Positions 29,956 to 38,676 of a stretch of 64,000 nt of DNA are shown here, piece by piece. The stretch comes from Lyngbya sp. HA4199-MV5 (GTDB lineage: Bacteria > Cyanobacteriota > Cyanobacteriia > Leptolyngbyales > Leptolyngbyaceae), in the NCBI GenBank assembly GCA_019359375.1, contig JAHHHL010000009.1, forward strand, positions 62,001-126,000, written 5' to 3'. Below the pieces are notes generated by a model, which was not told the DNA's origin, did not search any database, and saw only the letters and a program-made list of their open reading frames with translations. The position numbers and the translations under genes are program-made. Position 1 is the first letter of the stretch; the number at the start of each line of letters is the position of its first letter.

Positions 29956-30639
29956 ATGTCAAAGCTGATTGTCATTACGGGTGTGAGCCGTGGTCTGGGG
30001 CTAGCGATGACGCAGGGGTTTGCCGCAAAGGGACATACCGTCTTGGGTTGTGCGCGATCGGTCGAGTCGATTACAGAACTACGCAAGCAGTTTGACTCTC
30101 CCCATGCATTTGAAACAGTGGATGTGTCAGACGAGGTCCAGGTACAAGCCTGGGCAAGCCGTTTGCTGAATGAGTATCCGCCGCCAGATTTACTCATCAA
30201 CAACGCGGCAATTATTAATGCCCTGGCTCCTTTATGGGAAGTCCCCTCTGAAGATTTCTCGACCTTGATTGATATCAACATCAAGGGGGTCGCCAACGTC
30301 ATCCGTCATGTTGTCCCAGCGATGCTTGCGAAGCGTCATGGCATCATTGTGAACTTGAGTTCGGGTTGGGGGCGATCGACCTCACCCAATGTTGCGTCTT
30401 ACTGTGCCTCTAAATGGGCGATCGAAGGTTTGACCCGCGCTCTGGCTCAAGAACTCCCTCCAGGCATGGTAGCCATTCCTCTCAGCCCTGGTATTGTGCA
30501 TACCGAAATGCTAGAAATCTGCTACGGCGATGATGCGGCTAACTTTACAGCGCTCAAAGACTGGACGGTCAAGGCGATTCCCTTCTTACTGAACCTGAAG
30601 CCAGAACAGAATGGTCAGCCGTTGACGGTGCCGAATTAA
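29956..30639 (+). CDS. SDR-family oxidoreductase
   Basis: ITGVSRGLGLAMTQGFAAKGH, LINNAAIIN, SSGWGRST..ASYCASKWAIEGLTRALA. Confidence 0.88.
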   Translation: MSKLIVITGVSRGLGLAMTQGFAAKGHTVLGCARSVESITELRKQFDSPHAFETVDVSDEVQVQAWASRLLNEYPPPDLLINNAAIINALAPLWEVPSEDFSTLIDINIKGVANVIRHVVPAMLAKRHGIIVNLSSGWGRSTSPNVASYCASKWAIEGLTRALAQELPPGMVAIPLSPGIVHTEMLEICYGDDAANFTALKDWTVKAIPFLLNLKPEQNGQPLTVPN

Positions 30640-30704
30640 AGTTATGGCGGGAGTGGGGAGTGGGGAGTGGGGGATGGACTTCATAGCGGTGCAATCGGCT
30701 GAGT

Positions 30705-32258
30705 TTAGCACGATCGTAGCCGCGTCAGTACCAGCACCATCTCATCAACGGCACTTCTTACTGAGGCGGTTGAAGCACCAGAGTAATTGGTAAGAATGCT
30801 CAGCGCCAGGTCGGGATGGTTAATAGGCGTAAGATAGCCAGAAAGCGCTACGACACCTGAAATGGTGCCCGTTTTGCCTTGAAGCTTGCCTTGTGCTGCC
30901 GTGTTGCGAAAGCGATTTTTGAGCGTCCCGTTGATGCCTGCTACGGCTAACGAGTTCCGAAAAACCGACGCATTAGAAGATTGGGACATGGCTTGTAGGG
31001 TTTGTACCAACGCTTCGGGAGTGGCGCGATCGCGGCTTGCCAGACCTGACCCATCCACCATGCGATAGCCTGCGGGGTTTACGCCTAAGGGGGTTAGGGT
31101 CGTCCTTACAGCCTCAATGCCGCTAGCAGTTGCATCCTGGCTATTGGCAGCTTGGGTTGCGCCCAGGGTCTTCAGCAGCGCTTCAGCATAGGTGTTGTTG
31201 CTCTCGCGGTTGGTTTCAATGAGCAGTTGCGCCAGGGGAGCCGATTCAACAGCGGCAAGTTCGGTCAGACCGGGTGGTGCAGGGGTTGCTTTCACGACGG
31301 TCGTGCGCTGGATTGGGATACTGGCATTGATGAGCGCCGTGCGGAATTTATCGATCAAATAGTTGCCAGGATTGGGAATAGACACGGCGATCGTCTCGGC
31401 TTCTGACCCAACCCGCAATTGTCCGCTAACCTGAATCACTCGTGCTGTGCGTACCGCATCCACATATTCACCACTGCTGGCAGAAACCGTCACGGACTGA
31501 TTCCGAAGGCTCCAGCTATTGGCATCGGTTGGATCATCCCACTGGATGCGCAGGGGTTGTCCCACGCGTTGGGGAAACAGCGTCAGTCCAATGCCATTCT
31601 GGTTGAGCATCAAGCTATTTACAGGCGCACCGTAGCCCTGGAGAGTATCGTCTGCGTCCCAGTTCGGGTTAGTAGCAGCACCACGAAAGTAGGTATCGTC
31701 CCCAATCAATTGCTCTACCTGCTGCACCCCTTTCTGGCGCAACTGCTGGGCAACGGTGGTAAGTTGTGCCGTGGTCAAGCTAGGGTCTCCACGTCCAACA
31801 ATGCGTAAGGTTGTCAGGTTGGGTTGAGTGCTGTCGCCATAGACTCCTGTACGAAAGCGGTATGCAGCTCCCAGTGCAGTCAGTGCAGCGGCGGTTGTCA
31901 ACAGTTTGTTGTTGGAGGCTGGGGCAAGGAGTGTCGTCGCGTTCCGGGCAACCAGCGTTTTACGATTTGCAGGGTTCGCTAGCGTTTGTACGACAATGCC
32001 CCAACGGACTCCAGCCAATGCTTTTCGTTGGGTGATGCGATCGATCGCACTGCTCAATTGCGCTGGGCACACGGTATTTGCGGTGGCTTGCGCTAAAGAC
32101 GTTGCTCGTACAGAAGCACTGCTGGTTGAAACGGTTGGCGCAAGGCTTGTGTAAGCAACACTCGGTTGCACTGGCATTAATTGCACCAGCGGCAGGAAAG
32201 CTGCAAGGACTAGCTTTAAGCGGTTAACAAAGGGTGCATTCATGCGATCGGCTGTCAA
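30705..32258 (-). CDS. dacB: D-alanyl-D-alanine carboxypeptidase/endopeptidase (PBP4/S13 family)
   Basis: LLAPASNNKLLTTAAALTALG (SxxK), ESNNTYAEALLKTLG (SNN-like), GKLQGKTGTISGVVALSGYL (KTG). Confidence 0.9.
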   Translation of the reverse strand: MTADRMNAPFVNRLKLVLAAFLPLVQLMPVQPSVAYTSLAPTVSTSSASVRATSLAQATANTVCPAQLSSAIDRITQRKALAGVRWGIVVQTLANPANRKTLVARNATTLLAPASNNKLLTTAAALTALGAAYRFRTGVYGDSTQPNLTTLRIVGRGDPSLTTAQLTTVAQQLRQKGVQQVEQLIGDDTYFRGAATNPNWDADDTLQGYGAPVNSLMLNQNGIGLTLFPQRVGQPLRIQWDDPTDANSWSLRNQSVTVSASSGEYVDAVRTARVIQVSGQLRVGSEAETIAVSIPNPGNYLIDKFRTALINASIPIQRTTVVKATPAPPGLTELAAVESAPLAQLLIETNRESNNTYAEALLKTLGATQAANSQDATASGIEAVRTTLTPLGVNPAGYRMVDGSGLASRDRATPEALVQTLQAMSQSSNASVFRNSLAVAGINGTLKNRFRNTAAQGKLQGKTGTISGVVALSGYLTPINHPDLALSILTNYSGASTASVRSAVDEMVLVLTRLRSC

Positions 32259-32441
32259 TTAGCATTACTTATCCATCTTTTTCATGGCTTCTTTGAGCGT
32301 GTGCATGAAGCGAAAGTTCCATATACACCTGTCTAAAGAAGCGCCTTTTTTCTCTCTGACGGTAGAGGATTTCTTTTTGTGCAAATGGAACGCTAGTATA
32401 GCCCAGTTAGCTCTGTAGCTTAGCACTACAACGTTTGCTCT

Positions 32442-33134
32442 ATGAGAACCCGCAATCCTCAAGCAACGGACAAGGACGCGATCGTCTACGCTCGACGATC
32501 GCATGGTCATGCAGGACTTTCGTTCTTGACAACACTGGCATTTCTTCTCTCGCTATTGAGTTTGGGGGTTAGTGGCTTCCTGGCGTACCGCTTCCTGGAT
32601 GTGCAGCAGACTATTTCAGCAGTGACAAATGCTCTCAACCAAAACCAAGCCCAGCAGCCCACCTCAGAAGCATCGCCAACGGCAAAGCAGCCAGCCACTA
32701 ACCCAACACCTGAGTCTGCTCAGGCACCCGCTAGTAGCTTTGGGCAACCAGGGACAACTCAACCTGCGATCGATAACAAAGCACAGGTCGAGATCATTGC
32801 CGTGAACCGGATTCAAAACCCAAACACGAAGCTACGTGACTTTGTTAACATCCAGTTTCGGGTGCGTCGAGTGGCTCCCAAAACTGACGCGATTGGGTAT
32901 GAACAGGGCGTGATTTATCCCGGTAGCACTACCGCACGCAACCCAACCACGGGCGAAACGTATCAGGCGGTCGATCGCATCAACCGGGCAACCAGCAATA
33001 TCTCGGTGAGCGATTTGAATCAAAATGCAAGCGCTGATGCCTATGTGTGGATGCAAATTCCCGAAAGCACAAACGGCATTGATATTCTGATTCCCAAGAC
33101 GCAAGCGTTCAAGAACGTGACGATCGCCAACTAA
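32442..33134 (+). CDS. Single-TM hypothetical protein
   Basis: FLTTLAFLLSLLSLGVSGFLAYRFLD TM helix, Pro/Gln-rich linker, soluble C-terminal domain. Confidence 0.6.
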   Translation: MRTRNPQATDKDAIVYARRSHGHAGLSFLTTLAFLLSLLSLGVSGFLAYRFLDVQQTISAVTNALNQNQAQQPTSEASPTAKQPATNPTPESAQAPASSFGQPGTTQPAIDNKAQVEIIAVNRIQNPNTKLRDFVNIQFRVRRVAPKTDAIGYEQGVIYPGSTTARNPTTGETYQAVDRINRATSNISVSDLNQNASADAYVWMQIPESTNGIDILIPKTQAFKNVTIAN

Positions 33135-33199
33135 CGCTGCTGTCCATCAACAAAATGACCCTGTTGATTGTTCCCTTGCTAAATTCGCTCCGGTAGTGC

Positions 33200-34303
33200 A
33201 TGGCTAACGTTGTCATCGTCGGTTGTGGCGTGGTTGGAGCCGCGATCGCCTATGAATTAAGCCAGATTGAACGTCTCAATGTTACAGTGGTCGATCGCCA
33301 CCAGCCCGCTCAAGCCGCTACAGGAGCCGCGCTGGGTGTGCTGATGGGAGCCATTAGTACAAAACTGAAGGGCAACAATTTACGGATGCGGCTCACGGGG
33401 ATCGATCGCTACAACGCCTGGGTGCCCGAACTGGAGGCAATCACTGGACAACCCATTCTGTTCAACCGACAAGGCATTTTGCGCCTTTGCTGTGACAACG
33501 AGCCGCTGGAACGATGGCATGAGTTAGCAGAAGTGCGTCGATCGCAGGGTTGGCGGCTAGAAATACTCGATCGCGCTCAGATCGCAGCTACCTATCCCCA
33601 ACTGAATTTAGAACGGATCACAGCGGCGATTTATTCACCGGACGATCGCCAGGTTGATCCAACAGCGCTCACTCAGGCGTTGGTAATGGCAGCCGCCCAA
33701 AAAGGCGTGACATTTCAGTTTGATACCGCTGTGGTTGGGGTGGAGCCGTGCGATCGAATCGATGAGTCTGCCTTGCAAGCCTGTCAGCAGGTGCAAACGA
33801 CTGCCGGAACGCTGGCGATCGACTGGCTAGTAATCGCCGCAAGTTTAGGATCAACACCGCTCACAGCATTGCTCCAACAGCCCGTTGATCTTCGTCCTGT
33901 GCTGGGGCAAGCAGTCCATGTACGCTTACCAGAGCCGTTACATCTACAGCCGCAGCCTGTCATAACGGGGGAAGATGTCCATATCGTTCCCTTGGGCGGC
34001 GGCGACTACTGGGTTGGCGCAACAGTAGAATTTCCGATCGGCTCCTCTGCCCCCCTACCCGATACCGTTGCCTTAGAGACCGTGATGCAGCAGGCGATCG
34101 CGTTTTGCCCCAGGCTTGCCGATACCACGATCGTTCGTACCTGGTCAGGCTTACGCCCCCGTCCTGAAGGTCGCCCTGCCCCAATCGTGGAACCACTTCC
34201 CGGCTACAGCAATGTACTGCTCGCAACGGGGCACTACCGTAACGGCGTACTTCTAGCACCTGCCACTGCACAAAAAATTCGAGAACTGATTGATCCAGTG
34301 TAG
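33200..34303 (+). CDS. FAD-dependent oxidoreductase, DAO / glycine-oxidase-like
   Basis: VVIVGCGVVGAAIAYELSQIERLNVTVVDRHQPAQAATGAA...; C-terminal TWSGLRPRPEGRPAPIVEPLPGYSNVLLATGHYRNGVLLAPATA. Confidence 0.88.
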   Translation: MANVVIVGCGVVGAAIAYELSQIERLNVTVVDRHQPAQAATGAALGVLMGAISTKLKGNNLRMRLTGIDRYNAWVPELEAITGQPILFNRQGILRLCCDNEPLERWHELAEVRRSQGWRLEILDRAQIAATYPQLNLERITAAIYSPDDRQVDPTALTQALVMAAAQKGVTFQFDTAVVGVEPCDRIDESALQACQQVQTTAGTLAIDWLVIAASLGSTPLTALLQQPVDLRPVLGQAVHVRLPEPLHLQPQPVITGEDVHIVPLGGGDYWVGATVEFPIGSSAPLPDTVALETVMQQAIAFCPRLADTTIVRTWSGLRPRPEGRPAPIVEPLPGYSNVLLATGHYRNGVLLAPATAQKIRELIDPV

Positions 34304-34525
34304 GGTTGGGTTTTTAGATAGACTAGGATTGTCTCGACCGTATGCTCCATCCATCCGAGAGCGATTCATTCAAGATGACTACGAAGCGTGAGCCGATATT
34401 TTTGCTTGTGAGTAGAACATGATGATTGATTTACTTGAAAGCGCCATTGCGAAGCTTAAAACGTTGCTTGCTAGCAAATAGGACGCGATCAAGGAACGTA
34501 GAGGTTTTTTGGGGAGGTCACTCTT

Positions 34526-34783
34526 ATGACGATTCGTGAAACTGCCATTGCCAAATTGCAGCAATTACCTGAATCACTCTTGCAGGAAGTCAGCGACTTT
34601 ATCGACCTTTTGGTTATCGAAAAAAGTAATATACCTATTAACCATCCTGAAAGTGAACGTGCTAAAAAATGGGCACGATGGTTTGAGTCTCTTGAACAGG
34701 TGGAAATTAAACCAACCGAGCCAATTAGCGACTATCAAGAATTTCTGCTAGACAAATATCGGCAACAGGGTTTAGAGCTATGA
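34526..34783 (+). CDS. VapB-like (DUF2281-type) antitoxin
   Basis: AIAKLQQLPESLLQEVSDFIDLLVIEK; overlaps the PIN ORF by 4 nt. Confidence 0.75.
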   Translation: MTIRETAIAKLQQLPESLLQEVSDFIDLLVIEKSNIPINHPESERAKKWARWFESLEQVEIKPTEPISDYQEFLLDKYRQQGLEL

Positions 34784-35190
34784 TTCTTTGCGATTCAGGA
34801 GTCTTGCTTTGCCTGGTCAATCTCACTCAATCTCAACATAAAGCCTACAAACAGGCAGTTAAACAGCTTGATCCCACTCTGCTTACAACCTGGTCTTGCT
34901 TAGCGGAAGCCATGTATTTAGCTTTCCGGCGAGGCGGTTGGAGACTTCAAAAAGATTTAAGGCAACTGCTCCTGGACAAACTGTTGATGGCCTACGAAAT
35001 TCAGGAGCAGGATTACAGGCGTTTGTTCGAGTTGATGGAGCAATATCGCGATCGCCCGATGGACTTGGCAGATGCAACACTTGTTCTCGCAGCGGAGAGA
35101 ACGGGCGCTCGGCAAATCCTTACGCTCGACTCAGACTTTTTGTTTTATCGCATTGAAAATCGAGATACCTTTAACGTCATTCAAGTTTGA
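34780..35190 (+). CDS. VapC-type PIN-domain toxin
   Basis: MILCDSGVLLCLVN ... MDLADATLVLAAERTGARQILTLDSDFLFYR. Confidence 0.85.
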   Translation: MILCDSGVLLCLVNLTQSQHKAYKQAVKQLDPTLLTTWSCLAEAMYLAFRRGGWRLQKDLRQLLLDKLLMAYEIQEQDYRRLFELMEQYRDRPMDLADATLVLAAERTGARQILTLDSDFLFYRIENRDTFNVIQV

Positions 35191-35236
35191 TATTTGAATT
35201 CATGAGCCAAACCGCTGGGTAACAAGTTAGATAACC

Positions 35237-37780
35237 TTATTGGGCAAAGGAAAACCCCTTGCGAGTAGAACGTGTTTTCTGCGCTTGCACTTCAAACTGA
35301 ACGCGATCGCGCTCATCGCCACGTTTCACCTCTAGCACCCAGTTTCCTGGTTTCGGTACCCAAAATACAGAGTCAGACGTTTTTGATGACAATAATTGCC
35401 CATTCAGCCGCCATTCCACAGTTTTGGACGTACCTGCCAGCTTAAATTGAAGCCGCTGAGCCGAGTCGGTTCCTTCTGGCTCTAATAAAAAGACATCACC
35501 ATTGCGGGGCGCGAGAATCCTTAAACCCGCTGTTGCTACTGGCAGAGACGGCTGCATGGCTAACCATTCGTTGTATTCGGACGGTAGCTTGAGGCGATAG
35601 GTCTGTTTCCCTTTACTATCCGTCACGGTTTGGTAGAAGGGATCAGGCTGGCGATCGTACTCCCCCAAATCTTGCGGTTCAAAATACTCCTGCACAACCA
35701 CAGGGCAAGCAGGCGTAGGACGGGCACCCGACAGCGCACAGATGGGACGCTTGACCATGCCGTCTGGGTGTGGAAACGCATCCGGTTCGTGACGTTCATG
35801 CAAGTGCAGCATAATCCGGTTCCACAGCGGAGCCGCACCCGTCACCCCCGAAACCTGTCGCATCGGGTCGCCATCAAAATTGCCCACCCACACTGCAACG
35901 GTGTAATCCCGTGTGAACCCAACCGTCCACGTATCCCGAAAATCTGACGACGTACCCGTTTTGACCGCTGTAGGAAAGGGCAAACTCAGCAGCGACTCCA
36001 CCCCAAAGGCTTTTGCACGCGCATGGGAGTCGCTGAGCATGTCGGTGATGAGAGACCAAGAGGCGAGAAAGGATGAAGGATGAAGGATAAGGGATGAAAA
36101 GGGTTTTGAGTTTTGAGTTAAATTTCTGTCTTCCCCTGCTTCCCCTGCTTCCCTAGCTTCCTCCGCCTCCTGGCTCCTGACTCCTGACTCCTCTCTCCTC
36201 ACCCCTCTCCCCTCTCCCCTCTCTCCTCTCTCCCCTCCTCCATTCGCCAAAACCAAATATGCCCGCGCCAATTCCCACAGGCTGACTTCGCCGCCGCCGA
36301 GCGCGAGACCTAACCCGTAGTAGTCAGGGGTTTGGGTCAGGTGGGTAAAGCCAAGTTGATGGAGGCGATCGAGAAACGTTTTCACGCCGACTTTCTCCAA
36401 AACCCTCACGGCTGGTACGTTGAGGGAATTTGCCAGCGCTACCCTTACCCGCACAGGGCCTTGAAAGGTTTCGCTGTAGTCTGAGGGAGTATAGAGCTTG
36501 GCACCGGGAATGGCATACCGGGTAGGAATGTCAGCCAGAATAGTATTGGGACGAATGACGCGTTGCTCTAAAGCCAGTTCGTAGAGAAAGGGTTTGAGGG
36601 TAGAACCGGGCTGGCGGAGAGCCTGTACGCCATCATTGCGCCCACTTTGAGCATCGGCAAAATAATTGGGCGACCCAACGTAGGCAAGCACATCGCCAGA
36701 GCGGTTATCCAACACCAAAGCCGCTGCATGGTGGACGTTGTGGGGTGCCAGGGTTTGAATGACTTGCTGAACTTGAGCCTCAACAAATTGCTGAAGGGGA
36801 CGATCGAGCGTGGTACGTACTTGAGCCGGATGGGTCGATCGCTGTGCCGCTAACCAAAACAAGAAGTGCGGCGCGGCGATGAGACCTTGCTGTCGCGGTT
36901 GGAGAGACAATTTTTCCGCAAAGGCACGATCGGCATCTGCACGGCTCAGGTAGCGATCTTGCACCATCCGGTTTAGAACATAGGTCTGCCGTTTTTTGAG
37001 AGCCTGCCAGCGATCGTAGGGGTTGAGGTCATTGGGGTCGTTGGGCAGCCCTGCCAGCAAACTCGCTTGCGCCGCATTCAAATCCCTGGCAGGAATGCCG
37101 AAGTAAAGGCGAGCCGACGCTTCAATGCCATAGATATTGCCACCCATCGGTAGGCGATTCACATAGGCTGCAAGAATTTCATCTTTGCTCATGCCAGCCG
37201 CGAGCCGCCACGAAAGCCAGATTTCTTTGACTTTTGCAGGCAATGTGCGGGGTGATGGTTCCAGCATCCGGGCAAGCTGCATGGTAATGGTAGAGGCACC
37301 GCTGACCACCTGGCGGGCTTGCATCGCTTCTAACACGGCACGGACGATCGCCCGACCATCCAACGCACCATGCTGATAAAAGCGTCCATCTTCTGCCGCG
37401 ACGATCGCCTGCTTAAAGGGCACCGATACCTGCGCCAGTGGAATAGTGACCGTGTGTTCCTGATCGCGGGTGAGGACGGTTCCTAGCGGTAGCCCGTTGC
37501 GATCGACAAAGGCGATCGCCTGCTGGTCTTGCGCCAGGTCAACGGCACGAATGGGAGCCAGATAGGGCAGCGATCGCACCCCCAGGCAGAGCACGACCAA
37601 AGTTAAGACCAAACTCCAGGGCGATCGTCGAACGTACCAGCGATGGAGCGATCGTACCTGATGGGGTAAGCGATCGCGCGATCGCTGCACCATTCTCAAT
37701 AGTTTTTCTAACAACAGGGTTGGCGTAAAAGCAAGCCACTTGTGCTGACGCATATACAGTCCTCTGGTCAGCGATTCCAC
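35237..37780 (-). CDS. pbpC: Penicillin-binding protein 1C
   Basis: GT51 motifs (AAEDGRFYQHGALDGRAIVRAVLEAM, GASTITMQLARML), transpeptidase (QPGSTLKPFLYELAL, AVKTGTSSDFRDTWTVGFT), C-terminal PBP1C-type domain. Confidence 0.92.
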   Translation of the reverse strand: MESLTRGLYMRQHKWLAFTPTLLLEKLLRMVQRSRDRLPHQVRSLHRWYVRRSPWSLVLTLVVLCLGVRSLPYLAPIRAVDLAQDQQAIAFVDRNGLPLGTVLTRDQEHTVTIPLAQVSVPFKQAIVAAEDGRFYQHGALDGRAIVRAVLEAMQARQVVSGASTITMQLARMLEPSPRTLPAKVKEIWLSWRLAAGMSKDEILAAYVNRLPMGGNIYGIEASARLYFGIPARDLNAAQASLLAGLPNDPNDLNPYDRWQALKKRQTYVLNRMVQDRYLSRADADRAFAEKLSLQPRQQGLIAAPHFLFWLAAQRSTHPAQVRTTLDRPLQQFVEAQVQQVIQTLAPHNVHHAAALVLDNRSGDVLAYVGSPNYFADAQSGRNDGVQALRQPGSTLKPFLYELALEQRVIRPNTILADIPTRYAIPGAKLYTPSDYSETFQGPVRVRVALANSLNVPAVRVLEKVGVKTFLDRLHQLGFTHLTQTPDYYGLGLALGGGEVSLWELARAYLVLANGGGERGERGEGRGVRREESGVRSQEAEEAREAGEAGEDRNLTQNSKPFSSLILHPSSFLASWSLITDMLSDSHARAKAFGVESLLSLPFPTAVKTGTSSDFRDTWTVGFTRDYTVAVWVGNFDGDPMRQVSGVTGAAPLWNRIMLHLHERHEPDAFPHPDGMVKRPICALSGARPTPACPVVVQEYFEPQDLGEYDRQPDPFYQTVTDSKGKQTYRLKLPSEYNEWLAMQPSLPVATAGLRILAPRNGDVFLLEPEGTDSAQRLQFKLAGTSKTVEWRLNGQLLSSKTSDSVFWVPKPGNWVLEVKRGDERDRVQFEVQAQKTRSTRKGFSFAQ
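36062..36240 (-). repeat. Low-complexity G+A-rich repeat lying in frame inside pbpC
   Basis: Encodes GERGERGEGRGVRREESGVRSQEAEEAREAGEAGEDRNLTQNSKPFSSLILHPSSFLAS; DNA resembles intergenic repeats at ~3170-3330 and ~42915-43115. Confidence 0.8.
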
Positions 37781-37975
37781 CGCTTCATCATGCCGCTTTT
37801 AGCAAGCCTGGAAGGGAATCGTAATGAACGTTCAAGCTGACTACACGGGTGTTGAGGGCTGATCCGGCAAGTGGCGCAGTTAAGCCGTTATTCGCTCAAA
37901 TTCTCTGGGAAAGCTTAAATAGGCAAAATCAGGCTACGGTTTTGCCTTTCGTAATCTGTATCTACTACCGTTGTT

Positions 37976-38548
37976 ATGGCTCACTATTCCAGTAAACTTC
38001 TCACACAAACGATCGCATCCTCCTCAAAACTTGAACCACACTCGTCTGACAGGGGTTTTACACTGCTTGAACTGATCGTGATTGTTTTGATTATCAGCCT
38101 TCTCTTTGCTTTTGCAGCTTCTACATGGGGTGGATTCTTAACAGCACAACGGCTCAACGCTGGACAGGAACGTGTACACCAAGCCATGCGTGATGCCCAG
38201 AGTCGTGCCAAACAGAATCGGATTGTGTGGCAAGCCAGCTTTCAAGAGACGAGCGGCATTGTGCAGTGGGCTGTGCATCCAGTCAATAGCACACCAACAG
38301 CTTCTGCGTGGAGCAGCCTTGACTCAGCTATTCAAATCGATGCTGAAACAACGCTTCAGCAGTTGGGAGGTATTCGCAGAGTACAGTTTGATCATGAGGG
38401 ACACGTCAACGGGCAGTTAGGACGGCTCACCCTTTCTGGCAAAGCGGGTGGCAAAACCAAACGCTGCGTGATTGTGTCTACTCTACTGGGAGCCATCCGC
38501 ACGGGAAGCGAACACTCAACCTTGCAGGATGGGAAGTCTTGTTACTAG
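37976..38548 (+). CDS. Type IV pilin-like / GspH-FimT-like minor pseudopilin
   Basis: Prepilin motif RGFTLLELIVIVLIISLLFAFAAS. Confidence 0.85.
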   Translation: MAHYSSKLLTQTIASSSKLEPHSSDRGFTLLELIVIVLIISLLFAFAASTWGGFLTAQRLNAGQERVHQAMRDAQSRAKQNRIVWQASFQETSGIVQWAVHPVNSTPTASAWSSLDSAIQIDAETTLQQLGGIRRVQFDHEGHVNGQLGRLTLSGKAGGKTKRCVIVSTLLGAIRTGSEHSTLQDGKSCY

Positions 38549-38676
38549 GGGCTGTCATCAATTAAGACTGCACACACCTTGCAGCGAGGGTTTCAGCCCC
38601 TAGCCTTGTTCGTTGACACGGACGCGACAATGCTGATACCGCAAGGTTTTGGAGCTGAACTGATGACGCGCCCTAG
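38545..38676 (+). repeat. MITE-like element, copy B
   Basis: CTAGGGGCTGTCATCAATTA...GAACTGATGACGCGCCCTAG. Confidence 0.85.
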
